Source of the DNA: Vibrio owensii CAIM 1854 = LMG 25443
GTDB lineage: Bacteria > Pseudomonadota > Gammaproteobacteria > Enterobacterales > Vibrionaceae
Assembly: GCF_000817815.1 (NCBI RefSeq)
Contig: NZ_JPRD01000005.1
Coordinates: 62,001 to 126,000, forward strand
Reading direction: 5' to 3'
Length of the DNA stretch: 64,000 bases
Shown here: positions 48,069-58,145 of the stretch, piece by piece
Layout of the letters: each line of letters begins with the position of its first letter
How positions within the stretch are numbered: position 1 is the first letter of the stretch
The notes under the pieces: generated by a model
What the model saw: only the letters and a program-made list of their open reading frames with translations
What the model was told of the DNA's origin: nothing
Database searches by the model: none
Translations under genes and position numbers: made by a program

Positions 48069-49902
48069 ATGACCCTTCCATTTATCTTCCATAGCCAGAC
48101 TGAAGATGGCCTTGTATTTGATGGTGAACTGCTGACCGTCACTCTGAAAACTGAAAACTGAAAACGTTAAGTTTGATAGCGTGCACGTACGCTGTGAACC
48201 TGACAACGAAGAATATCTGATTGAAATGCTACCTTGCGGCAAGGCTGGTGAACTTCAACTATGGCAAGCACAGTTCGCGGCGAACCGAGATCGTGATGTC
48301 ACTCATTACGTATTCAAACTCATCAAAGGCAATCAGCAACTTTGGTTAGATGGCAGAGGTGTGCATAAACGGATGCCACCGAAAGAATTCCACTTTAAGC
48401 TGAACACGCAGTCTCAGCCGCCAAGCTGGGTTCAAGAGCAGGTCTTCTATCAGATCTTCCCAGATCGTTTTGCTGCTAGCCAAGATGAGCAAGCGATTCG
48501 AAATGCTTACGCGCAATACGACCCAGATACCATGGTGAAATCTTGGGGAGAGGCGGTAGGTTCTCATCAAAATACAGGTGCGCGCGAGTTCTTCGGCGGT
48601 GATTTGAAAGGCGTTGAAGAGAAACTCGATTACTTAGATGACTTAGGCGTGACGGCGTTGTATTTCAATCCTATTTTCACGGCGCCAAGCAATCATAAGT
48701 ACGATACGAAAGACTACCTTAATATTGATCCTATGTTTGGCACTAACGAACAGTTTGCGCAGCTGTGTGAGCAAATTCGTGGGAAGCAGATGAAGATTGT
48801 CTTGGATGCTGTATTTAACCACACGTCCGTTCATCATCCATGGTTCGATATTAAACAAGAAGGTCAGGGGGCTTATGGCAATTCGGACTCGGACTTTCGC
48901 GACTATTACTTCTTCGAGGGACAAACCAACAATTACATTGGCTGGAAAGGCATTGGCAATTTGCTGGTGCTGAACTTTGAGAACGAGCAAGTTCGCGATC
49001 ACATCTACCAAGGTGAAGAGGCGGTGATTAAACACTGGCTCAAACCACCATATTCTGTCGATGGTTGGCGCTTTGACGTTATTCACATGTTGGGTGAAGG
49101 CGATGGTGCAAAGAACAATGCGCATTATGTGGAAGCGTTCCGCAAAGCAACCAAAGCGATCAACCCTAATGCTTATGTGTTAGGTGAACATTTCTTTGAG
49201 GCGACACAATGGTTACAAGGTGGGCAAGAAGATGGCGCAATGAACTACTACGGCTTTGCTCATCCAGTTCGTGCTCTGATTGCTAAGCAAGACATCATGT
49301 ATGACCCGATTGACATCGATGCTTTAGATTTTAAAGAGTGGATGGATGAGGCGCGAGCCAAAGTCCCATTTGCAAACCAATTGTCTCAGCTTAATCAGTT
49401 AGATAGTCATGATACCGCCCGTTTTCTGACGCTTTTAGACGGCGATAACGAAAAAATGCGAATCGCACTGGCTTTACTCATGACTTACATCGGTACGCCT
49501 TGCCTGTATTACGGGAGTGAAGTGGGATTGGAAGGTGGGCTTGATCCTGACAACCGCCGTTGCTTCCCGTGGGATCAGGTTACCGAGTCTGAGTGGCTAC
49601 CTTTGTATCGTGAATGGATTAGAATTCGCAAGCAATACAAGGCACTACAGTCCGGTAGTTTGCAATGGCTACACTGTGATGAACAGGTCATGGTATACGC
49701 TCGACAGTGGAAAGAAGAAACAATAGTTGTGGCATTTAACCTAAGTAAATACGAACAAAATGTTAACCTGCCATTATGGCAACTTGGCTTAAATGCAACA
49801 CACTTGCATCGAATATTAGACAAAAGTGAAGTCGAGGTGGCTGAACGTCATTTTTCTGTCAATATCCCAGCATTGAACTGCCAAATATGGCAAGTGAAGT
49901 GA
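48069..49902 (+). pseudogene. malZ: Frameshifted MalZ-type maltodextrin glucosidase
   Basis: MalZ-type GH13 enzymes release glucose from maltodextrins in the cytoplasm. The first 30 codons from ATG 48069 end at a TGA (48159-48161), and the rest of the protein lies in another frame from about 48144. The break falls in three tandem copies of CTGAAAA (48144-48164). With two copies the frames join exactly, giving LKTENVKFDSVHVRCEP and a 608-residue protein, close to E. coli MalZ (605). The catalytic parts are intact: nucleophile Asp in DGWRFDVIHM, acid/base Glu in VLGEHFFEA, and LDSHDTARF. A repeat-caused switch is likely; a decaying gene or sequence error is possible. Confidence 0.85.
48144..48164 (+). 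repeat. 7-bp tandem repeat (CTGAAAA, three copies)
   Basis: Three direct copies of CTGAAAA lie near the start of the malZ-type gene. Seven is not a multiple of three, so each gain or loss of a copy changes the reading frame. Two copies give the full-length protein, three give an early stop. Confidence 0.9.
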
Positions 49903-49959
49903 CACTTGATGCCTTATTTATTAAATTTTATGAATACATAAGTGAAAAACTATAAATAG

Positions 49960-49987
49960 CCCTTCGATAGTCAGTACTTTCGAAGGG
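49960..49987 (+). repeat. Hairpin between the malZ-type and GGDEF genes
   Basis: CCCTTCGA and TCGAAGGG are perfect eight-base arms with a 12-base loop. No T-run follows, so it may act as a weak terminator for the upstream gene or a leader element of the downstream one. Confidence 0.5.
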
Positions 49988-50016
49988 TTGAAATTATTAA
50001 AAGCCAATGGTGTTCA

Positions 50017-51476
50017 ATGGGTAATAAAAGGCGATTTAGCCTCAAGTTTGTCATCTTCTTCCCGCTATTTTTGTTTGTCGCAGTTATGATCGTGACTGCG
50101 AAGAACTATTACGATGCGATGAATCGTTACATCACGTTGGAGTATGCACAGATTGATCGTGCGCTGAACCGAGCGATTAAAGTGCTTACCGCTTTAGACT
50201 ACAGCTTTGTTAATTATTCAAATCCAGCCCATCCTTTGTTTCAAGAACACAACGATATGATAAGAAATGGCATGTGTTACGTATGGCCCATTGACGTATT
50301 GCTCTTAGAAAACAAACATTCGGGAGGTTTACCTGCGGTCGAACTGGATTACATGATTGTTGGTCAAAAAGAATTATGTGAGCAAGGCTCCGCTCTGTTT
50401 AATTTGGCAGAAAAGAAAGCGGGTTTTGCGCCGTCATTGTCGTTTTTACACGATATTGAATCGCCATTATCGGTATTCATTACATCGACCAGCGCGGTTA
50501 TGCAATTTCTTCACCGGACACCTACGCTCAATATTTCACTAAAGAGCTGTGGCAGACCCTCAAAGCAAGGCCGTTTTGGCAAAAAACGGCACAAGAGACG
50601 GTGAAAGTAACCATATCTGGCTCAGCTCCTATGCTTGATCGCCATGATGGACAAGTGGTGAGTTTAACCGTGCCAATCTATGAAAAGGGGGGGCCCCAAG
50701 GTGTCCTTTCCATTGATTTTGACGTTGATGACTTATTAAAAACAAATGAGAACCTAGCGGGTAAACTACATATCATTTCTGGCATGATGGAGTTGCTTAG
50801 AAACATCATGCGACTCAAATCTATTGAGCACGAACGCTTGAGCGCTAATCACCGTATTTTTTATGAATACAACTTGTGGAGCGAATTCAAGAATCTGTTG
50901 GCGTTCGAGAAATACAGCGTTGCGGTTGCATTCTTTATCTATGTGTTGAGTACCGTTGCTCTATTCTTGGTGAATACTCAAACAGAGCGTCGTTATTTCA
51001 AAGAGTTGGCGGCGAAAGACCCGATGACGGGTTTACTCAATCGACGTGGTATGCAAGCGGTATGGCGCAACAAAATGACCAAGAAGCACGTCGCGCTTGC
51101 CGTTTTTGACATCGATGATTTTAAAGCGATCAATGATACCTATGGGCATGATGTCGGTGATGATGCGATTCGTCTTGTGGCTAAGTGTATTCGTGACAAT
51201 ATTCGTCATTCGGATGTGGCATCGCGTTTTGGTGGTGAAGAGTTTGTTCTTGCCATCTACGATGAAGATTTCGATAGCATGCTACGTATATTGGAGCGAG
51301 TAAGAAGTGCGATTAGTAAAAACTCGAAAAGGGCGGTTGCTGGTGGTTTTACAGTATCAGGCGGTGTCGAGTTCAAGTCTTCTTCTCAATTAGAAAGCTT
51401 TGACGAACTGTTCAAAGTAGCCGATGAAAAGCTCTATGAAGCAAAGAGCACCGGTAAGAACAAGATTTGCTACTAA
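50017..51476 (+). pseudogene. Frameshifted membrane diguanylate cyclase (GGDEF)
   Basis: Intact homologues make c-di-GMP at the membrane. The first frame (50017-50604) encodes an N-terminal membrane segment (FVIFFPLFLFVAVMIVTA) and a sensor domain up to DIESPLS; the true continuation, GIHYIDQRGYAISSPDTYAQYF, is in another frame. Joining them near 50470-50472 needs one added base, so this is probably a one-base deletion. The second part (from about 50472) has a second membrane segment and a GGDEF domain with RFGGEEFVLA and an intact RHSD inhibitory I-site five residues before it. The catalytic half remains open as a possible truncated protein with GTG at 50601. Sequence error is possible. Confidence 0.85.
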
Positions 51477-51489
51477 GTAGTAGATAAAA

Positions 51490-51518
51490 CAAAAGGGCGA
51501 ATTCATCGCCCTTTTTTG
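51490..51518. terminator. Bidirectional terminator (GGDEF gene / dusC)
   Basis: AAAAGGGCGA and TCGCCCTTTTTT pair around a five-base loop between the convergent genes. Confidence 0.9.
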
Positions 51519-51544
51519 ATCTTTAAAACTGCTTTAACTTGCTT

Positions 51545-52504
51545 TTACGCGACGCGAGACTGCAACTCGTCACGATAACGCTGAATGTACTCAACGATTG
51601 GAGCCGCTTTGTTGAACGTGCGGATCTCGCGGAACAGATCATTTGCTTCTGGGTAAGCTTGGCGTAAGTAAGAGAACCACTGTTTTACGCGGTTCGGATA
51701 ATACAAACCTTTGTCACCTTTCATTTCAAACTGAGAGTAGTAAATCAGTAGTTCGACGACTTCTGCCCAAACCATTGGCTTATGATTGTATTTCACCATA
51801 TTACCCAGATTTGGAATATTGAATGCACCGCGACACACCATCAGGGAATCAACGCCTGTGGTTTCGATACAACGTTGACCATCTTCGTAGTTCCAAATTT
51901 CACCATTCGCAATTAATGGAATGTCAAAGCGTTCACGGATTTGGGTGATGTATTCCCACTTGATTTCAGAGGCTTTGTAGCCGCCTTGTTTTGTACGGGC
52001 ATGGACCGTCAGTTCGTTTGCCCCAGCAGATTGAATGGCATCAACAATCTCAAAACAGTCTTCAGGGTTTTCCCATCCGAGACGAATTTTAGCGCTAACA
52101 GGAATATCGTTTGGAACAGCGTCACGACATGCTTTTACCACGTTATGAATCAGTTCTGGATGTTGAAGAAGTGCCGCGCCACCTTTACTCTTGTTCACCA
52201 AGCGAGCCGGGCAGCCGAAGTTAAGGTCGATACCGCGCGCACCAAGCTCAGCGGCTTTGATTGCGTTTTCTGCCATCCAATTTGGTTCTTGACCAAGTAA
52301 TTGTACGTGAACAGGTACGCCAGATGCAGTTTGTGAGCCTTGAAGAAGCTCAGGGCACAGACGATGGAATACGTGATCAGGTAACAGCTGATCGATCACT
52401 CGAACAAACTCTGTCACACACAGATCATAGTCGTTTATCTCGGTCAGGATTTGGCGCATCAAATGGTCCAAAACACCTTCCATCGGGCCTAATACAACTC
52501 GCAT
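51545..52504 (-). CDS. dusC: tRNA-dihydrouridine(16) synthase DusC
   Basis: DusC reduces U16 of tRNA to dihydrouridine with FMN and NADPH. The 319-residue protein has the Dus TIM barrel beginning RVVLGPMEGVLDHLMRQILTEINDYDLCVTEFVRV, the NFGCPARLVNKSKGGAALL segment with the catalytic Cys, and VHARTKQGGY, IANGEIW and VCRGAFNIPNL FMN-binding pieces. The N-terminus and length match the DusC subgroup and not DusA or DusB. Confidence 0.95.
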   Translation of the reverse strand: MRVVLGPMEGVLDHLMRQILTEINDYDLCVTEFVRVIDQLLPDHVFHRLCPELLQGSQTASGVPVHVQLLGQEPNWMAENAIKAAELGARGIDLNFGCPARLVNKSKGGAALLQHPELIHNVVKACRDAVPNDIPVSAKIRLGWENPEDCFEIVDAIQSAGANELTVHARTKQGGYKASEIKWEYITQIRERFDIPLIANGEIWNYEDGQRCIETTGVDSLMVCRGAFNIPNLGNMVKYNHKPMVWAEVVELLIYYSQFEMKGDKGLYYPNRVKQWFSYLRQAYPEANDLFREIRTFNKAAPIVEYIQRYRDELQSRVA

Positions 52505-52660
52505 AGCTTGCCTAATACAGTTTGGTGGTAAAAAGGAGGGCGATTGTAGCGATGTGAATGAAGTTTGTCATTAAAAGACTCATCAGCATCGAGTGACATC
52601 AACTAGCATCTTATTAACTCTGGGGTATAATGCCGCCAAATTCATGGGAAACCAGATGTC

Positions 52661-53269
52661 ATGCAATACACATTAATTGAGAAAGGTGAAGTTCAGCTAG
52701 ACGAATCTTCACTGTTTTTGGAAGGTGCAGTACTTGCTGCAAACCTGATGACAAAACCGCTAACACCAGAAAGCTGGCTAGAGCCACTACTTGGTGAAGG
52801 TTTTAAAGCCATTCAGCCAGCTGTTGAAGAACAGATTCACAAACAGCATAACTACATTCTGCGTAATGAGTACTCGATTCTTACGCTGACCAATAGTGAT
52901 GCAGAGCAGCTCGCAGACTTTGCTGAAGGTTTTATGTCTGTGTGGCCAATGATTGAAGAGCAATGGCACGATGTTGTGCTCAACGACGGTCTAGAGCGTA
53001 TGTTGCAAGCATTATTGACCACCATGATGTTGGCGATTGATGAAGAGCAAACGCAACAGCAAATGCGTGATGCAGGTATTGAGACTCCGCCAGCGTTAGC
53101 CGATTTTGTTGATCAACTTGATCTCATGATTAACGAAGTCGCGCTTGGTGCTGATGAGTTGATGGTAGGCAAAAAATCTAAGAGCTTGAACCCGTTTAAA
53201 GACGTTGGCCGTAACGACCCTTGTCCTTGTGAAAGTGGTAAGAAGTTCAAACAGTGTTGCGGTAAGTAA
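52661..53269 (+). CDS. YecA/UPF0149-family protein with SEC-C motif
   Basis: The 202-residue protein has an N-terminal UPF0149/YecA-type helical domain (about 20-150) and a C-terminal zinc-binding SEC-C motif, GRNDPCPCESGKKFKQCCGK, like the end of SecA. E. coli YecA binds metal through this motif and associates with ribosomes; that is knowledge of relatives. No signal peptide. A GGGAAACC region precedes the ATG. It is alone, divergent from dusC, with its own terminator. Confidence 0.9.
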   Translation: MQYTLIEKGEVQLDESSLFLEGAVLAANLMTKPLTPESWLEPLLGEGFKAIQPAVEEQIHKQHNYILRNEYSILTLTNSDAEQLADFAEGFMSVWPMIEEQWHDVVLNDGLERMLQALLTTMMLAIDEEQTQQQMRDAGIETPPALADFVDQLDLMINEVALGADELMVGKKSKSLNPFKDVGRNDPCPCESGKKFKQCCGK

Positions 53270-53282
53270 TTGCAATATAAAT

Positions 53283-53312
53283 AAAAAGCCGACCTTATGG
53301 TCGGCTTTTTTG
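53283..53312. terminator. Bidirectional terminator (YecA-type / dsbB)
   Basis: AAAAAGCCGACC and GGTCGGCTTTTT form a 12-pair stem with a four-base loop; the T-run continues on the plus strand. Confidence 0.95.
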
Positions 53313-53352
53313 ATCTACTTGGTCGGTATTAAGCGTGAAAAGTTATTACCGA

Positions 53353-53889
53353 TTACTGAATTGGATTTTTGCGCTTACCACTAAAGAACTGAGCAATCAC
53401 GATGAATGCAAGTGCAACCAAGTTACCAGCGAAGATGACAACCAACCACTGAGGCATAGAAAGGCCAAAGAATTGCCAAACAATCTTCGCACAGTCACCA
53501 TACGCTTCGAACATCCAAGGCGCCCATTGGTTTAGCGGAGCCCAACTCGGGAAAGTCACGAATAAGTCACACGTTGCGAACGGTGATGGGTTGAACTGAT
53601 AGTCGACGTGCTGCATCGCCAGCATCAAACCTTTATAAGCACTTGCTCCCCATGCAGCTAACGCTATCCAGCGCACGAGAGGGTTGTTTGGTGCAACAAG
53701 ACCAATCATTGCCGCGACACCAATTCCCATCATAGCGACACGTTCATAGATACACATAACACACGGTGCTAGCATCATGACGTGTTGAAAGAATAGGGCA
53801 CAAGCTTCAAAAAAGATGATGGCCAAAAGGAGCAGGAGCCAAGATAAGCGCCCCTTCGAAAACTGGTTAAGTGATGCAAAAATACTCAC
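53353..53889 (-). CDS. dsbB: Disulfide bond formation protein DsbB
   Basis: DsbB re-oxidises periplasmic DsbA using quinone. The 178-residue protein has four hydrophobic segments and the two redox cysteine pairs: MLAPCVMCIYERV in the first periplasmic loop, and single cysteines in FATCDLFV and YGDCAKIV in the second. It lies downstream of nhaB on the same strand, separated by a terminator, as in E. coli where the two are neighbours. Confidence 0.96.
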   Translation of the reverse strand: MSIFASLNQFSKGRLSWLLLLLAIIFFEACALFFQHVMMLAPCVMCIYERVAMMGIGVAAMIGLVAPNNPLVRWIALAAWGASAYKGLMLAMQHVDYQFNPSPFATCDLFVTFPSWAPLNQWAPWMFEAYGDCAKIVWQFFGLSMPQWLVVIFAGNLVALAFIVIAQFFSGKRKNPIQ

Positions 53890-53914
53890 GGTTACAATCC
53901 TGTCTGAAAATATA

Positions 53915-53943
53915 AAAAAGCTCTGATTACTCAGAGCTTTTTA
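53915..53943 (-). terminator. nhaB terminator
   Basis: AAAAAGCTCTGA and TCAGAGCTTTTT form a 12-pair stem with a four-base loop, with an A/T run, after the nhaB stop. Confidence 0.9.
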
Positions 53944-53975
53944 ACTTGGATAAGTTTCCTAATCAACTCAAATTT

Positions 53976-55562
53976 TTAGTGTCCACCTGACACAACTGGA
54001 GTTAGATCACCACTACTTGGCACAATCCAGCCCGCATCGTAGAAGAATGCTGTTGCTGGTTCTAGGAAGAACATGATGCCCATCAAGCCAACAAGCGCTA
54101 ATACAACCGTGTAAGGAAGCGCCATGATAACCATGCGACCGTATGATAGACGAATCAAAGGTGCTAGTGCTGATGTCAGTAGGAATAGGAACGCAGCTTG
54201 GCCGTTTGGCGTTGCAACTGAAGGTAGGTTAGTACCTGTGTTGATTGCAACGGCTAGTAGGTCGAACTGTTCACGAGTGATAAGGCCTTCAATAAGTGCT
54301 GTCTTCACTTCGTTAATGTAAACTGTACCCACGAATACGTTATCCGAAACCATCGAAAGCAGACCGTTAGCAACATAGAACAGAGCAAGTTGAGCGCCCT
54401 TATCTTCAACAGCAAGTACTGCATCGATAACAGGTTTGAATAGCTCTTGGTCGATGATAACGGCAACCACCGCAAAGAATACTGCAAGTAGTGCTGTAAA
54501 TGGCAGAGCCTCTTCAAACGCTTTACCCATCGAGTGCTCTTCGATAACACCAGTAAACGAAGTCGCTAGGATAATCACAGAAAGGCCAATCAGGCCAACT
54601 GCAGCTAAGTGGAGTGCAAGTGCGGCAATCAACCAAACAGCGATAAGGCTTTGAACCCAAAGTTTCGCTACGTCTTGGTTAGTACGAGTCTTGCGCTCTT
54701 CACGGTCGAAGTCGACTAGGATTTGGCGAACGTTATCAGGCAGTTGCGCACCGTAGCCAAACACTTTTAGCTTCTCTACAACCGCACAAGTGATCAAGCC
54801 ACAGATGAATACTGGCAAAGTTACTGGAGACATACGAATCAAGAACTCACCAAAGAACCAGCCCGCTTGGTCAGCGATGATCAAGTTCTGCGGTTCACCA
54901 ACCATGGTAGTAACGCCACCTAGTGCTGTACCAACACCTGCGTGCATTAACAATGAACGTAGGAATGCGCGGTAGTTCTCTAGGTCATCACGCGTTAGCT
55001 CAGTGATGGTGTCATCTTGAGTGTGGTCGTGGTCACCGATAGGGTTTCCAGAAGCCACTTTGTGGTAAATCGAGTAGAAACCAACTGCAACACTGATTAC
55101 AACGGCAATAACGGTCAGCGCGTCCAAGAATGCTGACAAAAACGCTGCTGCGAAACAGAATGCGAGTGAAAGTAACGTTTTCGAACGAATACCAAGCAGG
55201 ATCTTTGTAAAAATGAACAGCAGAAGCTGTTTCATAAAGTAGATACCCGCAACCATGAATACCAACAGTAGAAGTACTTCGATATTCGCTACCAGCTCGT
55301 GCTTCACCTGTGCAGGGCTGGTCATACCGATAGCAACCGCTTCAATTGCAAGCAAACCGCCTGGTTGAAGTGGGTAACACTTCAGCGCCATTGCTAGCGT
55401 GAAAATAAATTCCGCTACTAGCAACCAACCTGCAACAAATGGGTCAATTAGGAAGAATACAATCGGGTTAATAATTAGGAAGGCTATAATGGCAACTTTG
55501 TACCAATCAGGCGCTTTACCAAGGAAGTTCTTGATAAAGGCATTTCCGAGCGACATCGGCAT
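53976..55562 (-). CDS. nhaB: Na+/H+ antiporter NhaB
   Basis: NhaB exports Na+ in exchange for protons and sets the sodium gradient used by the flagellar motor and transporters. The 528-residue protein has about twelve hydrophobic segments, the [21 protein letters not shown] motif and the [20 protein letters not shown] region characteristic of NhaB. The start at 55562 gives [16 protein letters not shown] and the usual Vibrio length of about 528-529; AAGAGA lies upstream. It is divergent from fadR, as in E. coli. Confidence 0.97.
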   Translation of the reverse strand: MPMSLGNAFIKNFLGKAPDWYKVAIIAFLIINPIVFFLIDPFVAGWLLVAEFIFTLAMALKCYPLQPGGLLAIEAVAIGMTSPAQVKHELVANIEVLLLLVFMVAGIYFMKQLLLFIFTKILLGIRSKTLLSLAFCFAAAFLSAFLDALTVIAVVISVAVGFYSIYHKVASGNPIGDHDHTQDDTITELTRDDLENYRAFLRSLLMHAGVGTALGGVTTMVGEPQNLIIADQAGWFFGEFLIRMSPVTLPVFICGLITCAVVEKLKVFGYGAQLPDNVRQILVDFDREERKTRTNQDVAKLWVQSLIAVWLIAALALHLAAVGLIGLSVIILATSFTGVIEEHSMGKAFEEALPFTALLAVFFAVVAVIIDQELFKPVIDAVLAVEDKGAQLALFYVANGLLSMVSDNVFVGTVYINEVKTALIEGLITREQFDLLAVAINTGTNLPSVATPNGQAAFLFLLTSALAPLIRLSYGRMVIMALPYTVVLALVGLMGIMFFLEPATAFFYDAGWIVPSSGDLTPVVSGGH

Positions 55563-56201
55563 GATAATTCTCTTTATAACAAAATTATGAATAGACACTA
55601 CAATAGTGCTTAAGTATCTGTTTGTTAGACTTATTATCTAGTCTTTTAAAACAATAACTTAGAAAAACAACAATCCATTGTTTTACTGTAGTCTTGCCAA
55701 GTTACTTCCCCTGAACTTAAGCACCGCTCACTTTCGACCGCAACTCTACACCTCGGCATTTTATAGTCAATAACAAAACGTGATGCTGCCGACTAAAACT
55801 GCTTTTTATTTGTAATAACGCGATCAAAACGGCGTTACTATACCACGAAAAGATTAAAAAAAATCACCTTGGAATTTAAAACAAAGTCAATTACGAGAAA
55901 AGATAAATTAAGAAAGAATATTAATCGTAAAGCACAAATTTATTTTGCATATTTTGAGCAGAAAAATGTGACGGGGTAGGCTTTATTTTCCGTGAGTTTG
56001 TGGCTGTTCTAATTTTTGCAAAATATAAATTTTGCGCGTTTGGTTCCAAGTGATTAGGGTTTTAAATTAAGGATATATGTAGAGTATTAACTCTATATTG
56101 AGATTTCGTTTCATTTGTTGATCGTTAATTTTCGCAAATCGTTAAGTAGTGGTATGATGAGTCGCATCGACCCTTAGAAATCAATATTGGATAAAAACAG
56201 A
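55563..56201. other. Long nhaB-fadR intergenic region
   Basis: About 640 AT-rich bases between the divergent genes. TAACGC and GCGTTA lie at about 55818-55842 as an imperfect inverted repeat. No gene, RNA or named operator could be supported. It is long for a promoter region and could hold an untested small RNA. Confidence 0.5.
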
Positions 56202-57041
56202 ATGGTCATTAAGGCTAAAAGCCCTGCGGGTTTCGCAGAAAAATACATAATCGAGAGCATTTGGAACGGCCGTTTTCCACCTGGCTCAATATTACCCGCT
56301 GAACGTGAGCTATCTGAACTTATTGGTGTTACCCGTACGACTTTACGTGAAGTGCTTCAGCGCCTTGCGCGCGACGGTTGGTTGACCATCCAGCACGGTA
56401 AGCCAACTAAAGTGAACCAATTCATGGAGACGTCAGGTCTGCATATTTTGGATACACTAATGACACTTGATGTTGATAACGCAACGAACATTGTGGAAGA
56501 TTTGCTTGCTGCACGTACTAACATCAGCCCAATCTTTATGCGTTACGCGTTTAAAGCGAATAAAGAAGCGTCTGAACGTACTATTCAAAATGTTATCGAC
56601 TCTTGTGAAGCGCTAGTGAAAGCACCTTCATGGGATGACTTTATTGCAGCATCTCCATACGCAGACAAAATTCTGCAAAGTGTGAAAGAAGACAACGAGA
56701 AGGATGAAGCGAAGCGTCAGGAAATCCTGATTGCTAAGACATTCAACTTCTACGACTACATGCTGTTCCAACGCTTGGCGTTCCACTCAGGCAACCAGAT
56801 CTACGGTTTGATTTTTAATGGCTTGAGAAAACTATACGACCGTGTAGGTAGTTACTACTTCTCAAACCCTGCATCACGTGATTTAGCACTGCGCTTCTAC
56901 CGCCAGCTTCTAGAAACCTGTGAAACAGGCCAGCGTGAGCAACTTCCAGTGGTGATTCGTCATTACGGTATGGAAAGTGCGCAAATCTGGAATGAGATGA
57001 AACAACAGCTGCCAACGAACTTTACAGAAGACGACAGCTAA
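56202..57041 (+). CDS. fadR: Fatty acid metabolism regulator FadR
   Basis: FadR is a GntR-family repressor of fatty-acid degradation and activator of unsaturated fatty-acid synthesis, released by long-chain acyl-CoA. The 279-residue protein has an N-terminal winged helix-turn-helix ([38 protein letters not shown]) and a C-terminal helical acyl-CoA domain. The region around 140-180 ([35 protein letters not shown]) is the insertion known from Vibrio FadR, absent from E. coli (239 residues). The start at 56202 is chosen to match the family N-terminus [13 protein letters not shown]. Confidence 0.97.
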   Translation: MVIKAKSPAGFAEKYIIESIWNGRFPPGSILPAERELSELIGVTRTTLREVLQRLARDGWLTIQHGKPTKVNQFMETSGLHILDTLMTLDVDNATNIVEDLLAARTNISPIFMRYAFKANKEASERTIQNVIDSCEALVKAPSWDDFIAASPYADKILQSVKEDNEKDEAKRQEILIAKTFNFYDYMLFQRLAFHSGNQIYGLIFNGLRKLYDRVGSYYFSNPASRDLALRFYRQLLETCETGQREQLPVVIRHYGMESAQIWNEMKQQLPTNFTEDDS

Positions 57042-57070
57042 TCGATTGTTGAAGTCCAACGATTTCATAT

Positions 57071-57102
57071 AAAAACCGCAGGTATCACCCTGCGGTTTTT
57101 TT
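57071..57102. terminator. Bidirectional terminator after fadR
   Basis: AAAACCGCAGG and CCTGCGGTTTTT pair with a short loop and T-run, between fadR and the convergent gene. Confidence 0.9.
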
Positions 57103-57126
57103 GTGTTTGCTTTTCCGAAGTTCGAT

Positions 57127-57933
57127 TTAGGCTAAGGACAGTCTGGGTAATGGTAGGTAAAGGGTCTCAATGATGTCTGATAGCATCTGGTCATAGGTAT
57201 TGAACACAGTAAGGGACAAGTCAGAGGTAATGTCGTATAACTCCTCTTCACTCAGTGACAGTATTTCACCTTCTATGTATTCATTTAGGGATTGAATCGA
57301 TCTTGCAGACATCGGAGAGGCAACGCTCAAGGGGCTAATTACTGCCAATTGATTAAGCCTTCTAATCATTACCGCTGCGTAATTTCTCATCCGTTCAGGT
57401 CCGCCTCTGTCTTGCAAGTCTTGAATGCTGATACGAAGCTGTGTCAGCGTTTCTAAGCTATCAATCACGGTTTGCCAGTTCATATGGTACTCGTCATGTA
57501 ACTCGTCTCTCTGGGCAATAGCGAGCCATGCGATGGTAACTTCATCCATCAAGAACAAACTATGACGGATCAGTTTGCCATGTTCCATCTGATTCCGCGC
57601 TACCGTGTTGTCCTGCCATTGTTCCATCAACTTATCGATTTTGATTTGCAGCACGCGATACATGGGTTTGTTCTCAAAGCGGGAAGTTTCCACGAGCTGA
57701 TGCAGCTTATAATCTAACTCCTGATGAATTTGCTCTATCTCTTTTTCATGATGTTGTTGGTATTGGATAGAGTAGTGGGTCACCGCTCGGTGACGGCGCA
57801 GTAGGTGAACCACATCGCGTAATAAGGTGAGTAATTGATATTTGCGAGCATGTTGCTTTTCTCGCTTCGCAGCCAAGTGATAGATCCCTGCCAGAATGGC
57901 AATTGAGATCAAAGTAGAAATCAAAACAAACAT
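57127..57933 (-). CDS. Unknown membrane-anchored coiled-coil protein
   Basis: I do not recognise a family. The 268-residue protein has one N-terminal hydrophobic segment (FVLISTLISIAILAGIYHLA) followed by a basic turn (AKREKQHARKYQ) and a long, charged, helical cytoplasmic part with coiled-coil-like stretches (YQQHHEKEIEQIHQELDYKLHQLVE). There are no cysteines or obvious catalytic motifs. AAGGAG lies seven bases ahead of the ATG at 57933. It lies between fadR and metG, convergent with fadR. It may be a Vibrionaceae-specific protein. Confidence 0.8.
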   Translation of the reverse strand: MFVLISTLISIAILAGIYHLAAKREKQHARKYQLLTLLRDVVHLLRRHRAVTHYSIQYQQHHEKEIEQIHQELDYKLHQLVETSRFENKPMYRVLQIKIDKLMEQWQDNTVARNQMEHGKLIRHSLFLMDEVTIAWLAIAQRDELHDEYHMNWQTVIDSLETLTQLRISIQDLQDRGGPERMRNYAAVMIRRLNQLAVISPLSVASPMSARSIQSLNEYIEGEILSLSEEELYDITSDLSLTVFNTYDQMLSDIIETLYLPLPRLSLA

Positions 57934-58089
57934 AACCAACTCCTTGTTAGTGCTTTTGACTTAGCAACGATGAAGGAGCAGTTTTGATGCCAACAATTAA
58001 AGTTATTTAAAACAATGACTTATATTTATAACGAAAAAGAAGCTGTACGAATTTGGTGCGTAATCTCCCCAAAAGTGTGAATTTGGTCA

Positions 58090-58122
58090 AAAAAATCCCC
58101 GCCGAATCGGGCAGGGATTTTT
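58090..58122 (-). terminator. metG terminator
   Basis: AAATCCCTGCC and GGCGGGGATTTTTTT pair imperfectly on the minus strand and end in a T-run just after the metG stop. Confidence 0.85.
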
Positions 58123-58145
58123 TAATTTCGTCGCGAAGTAACGAA

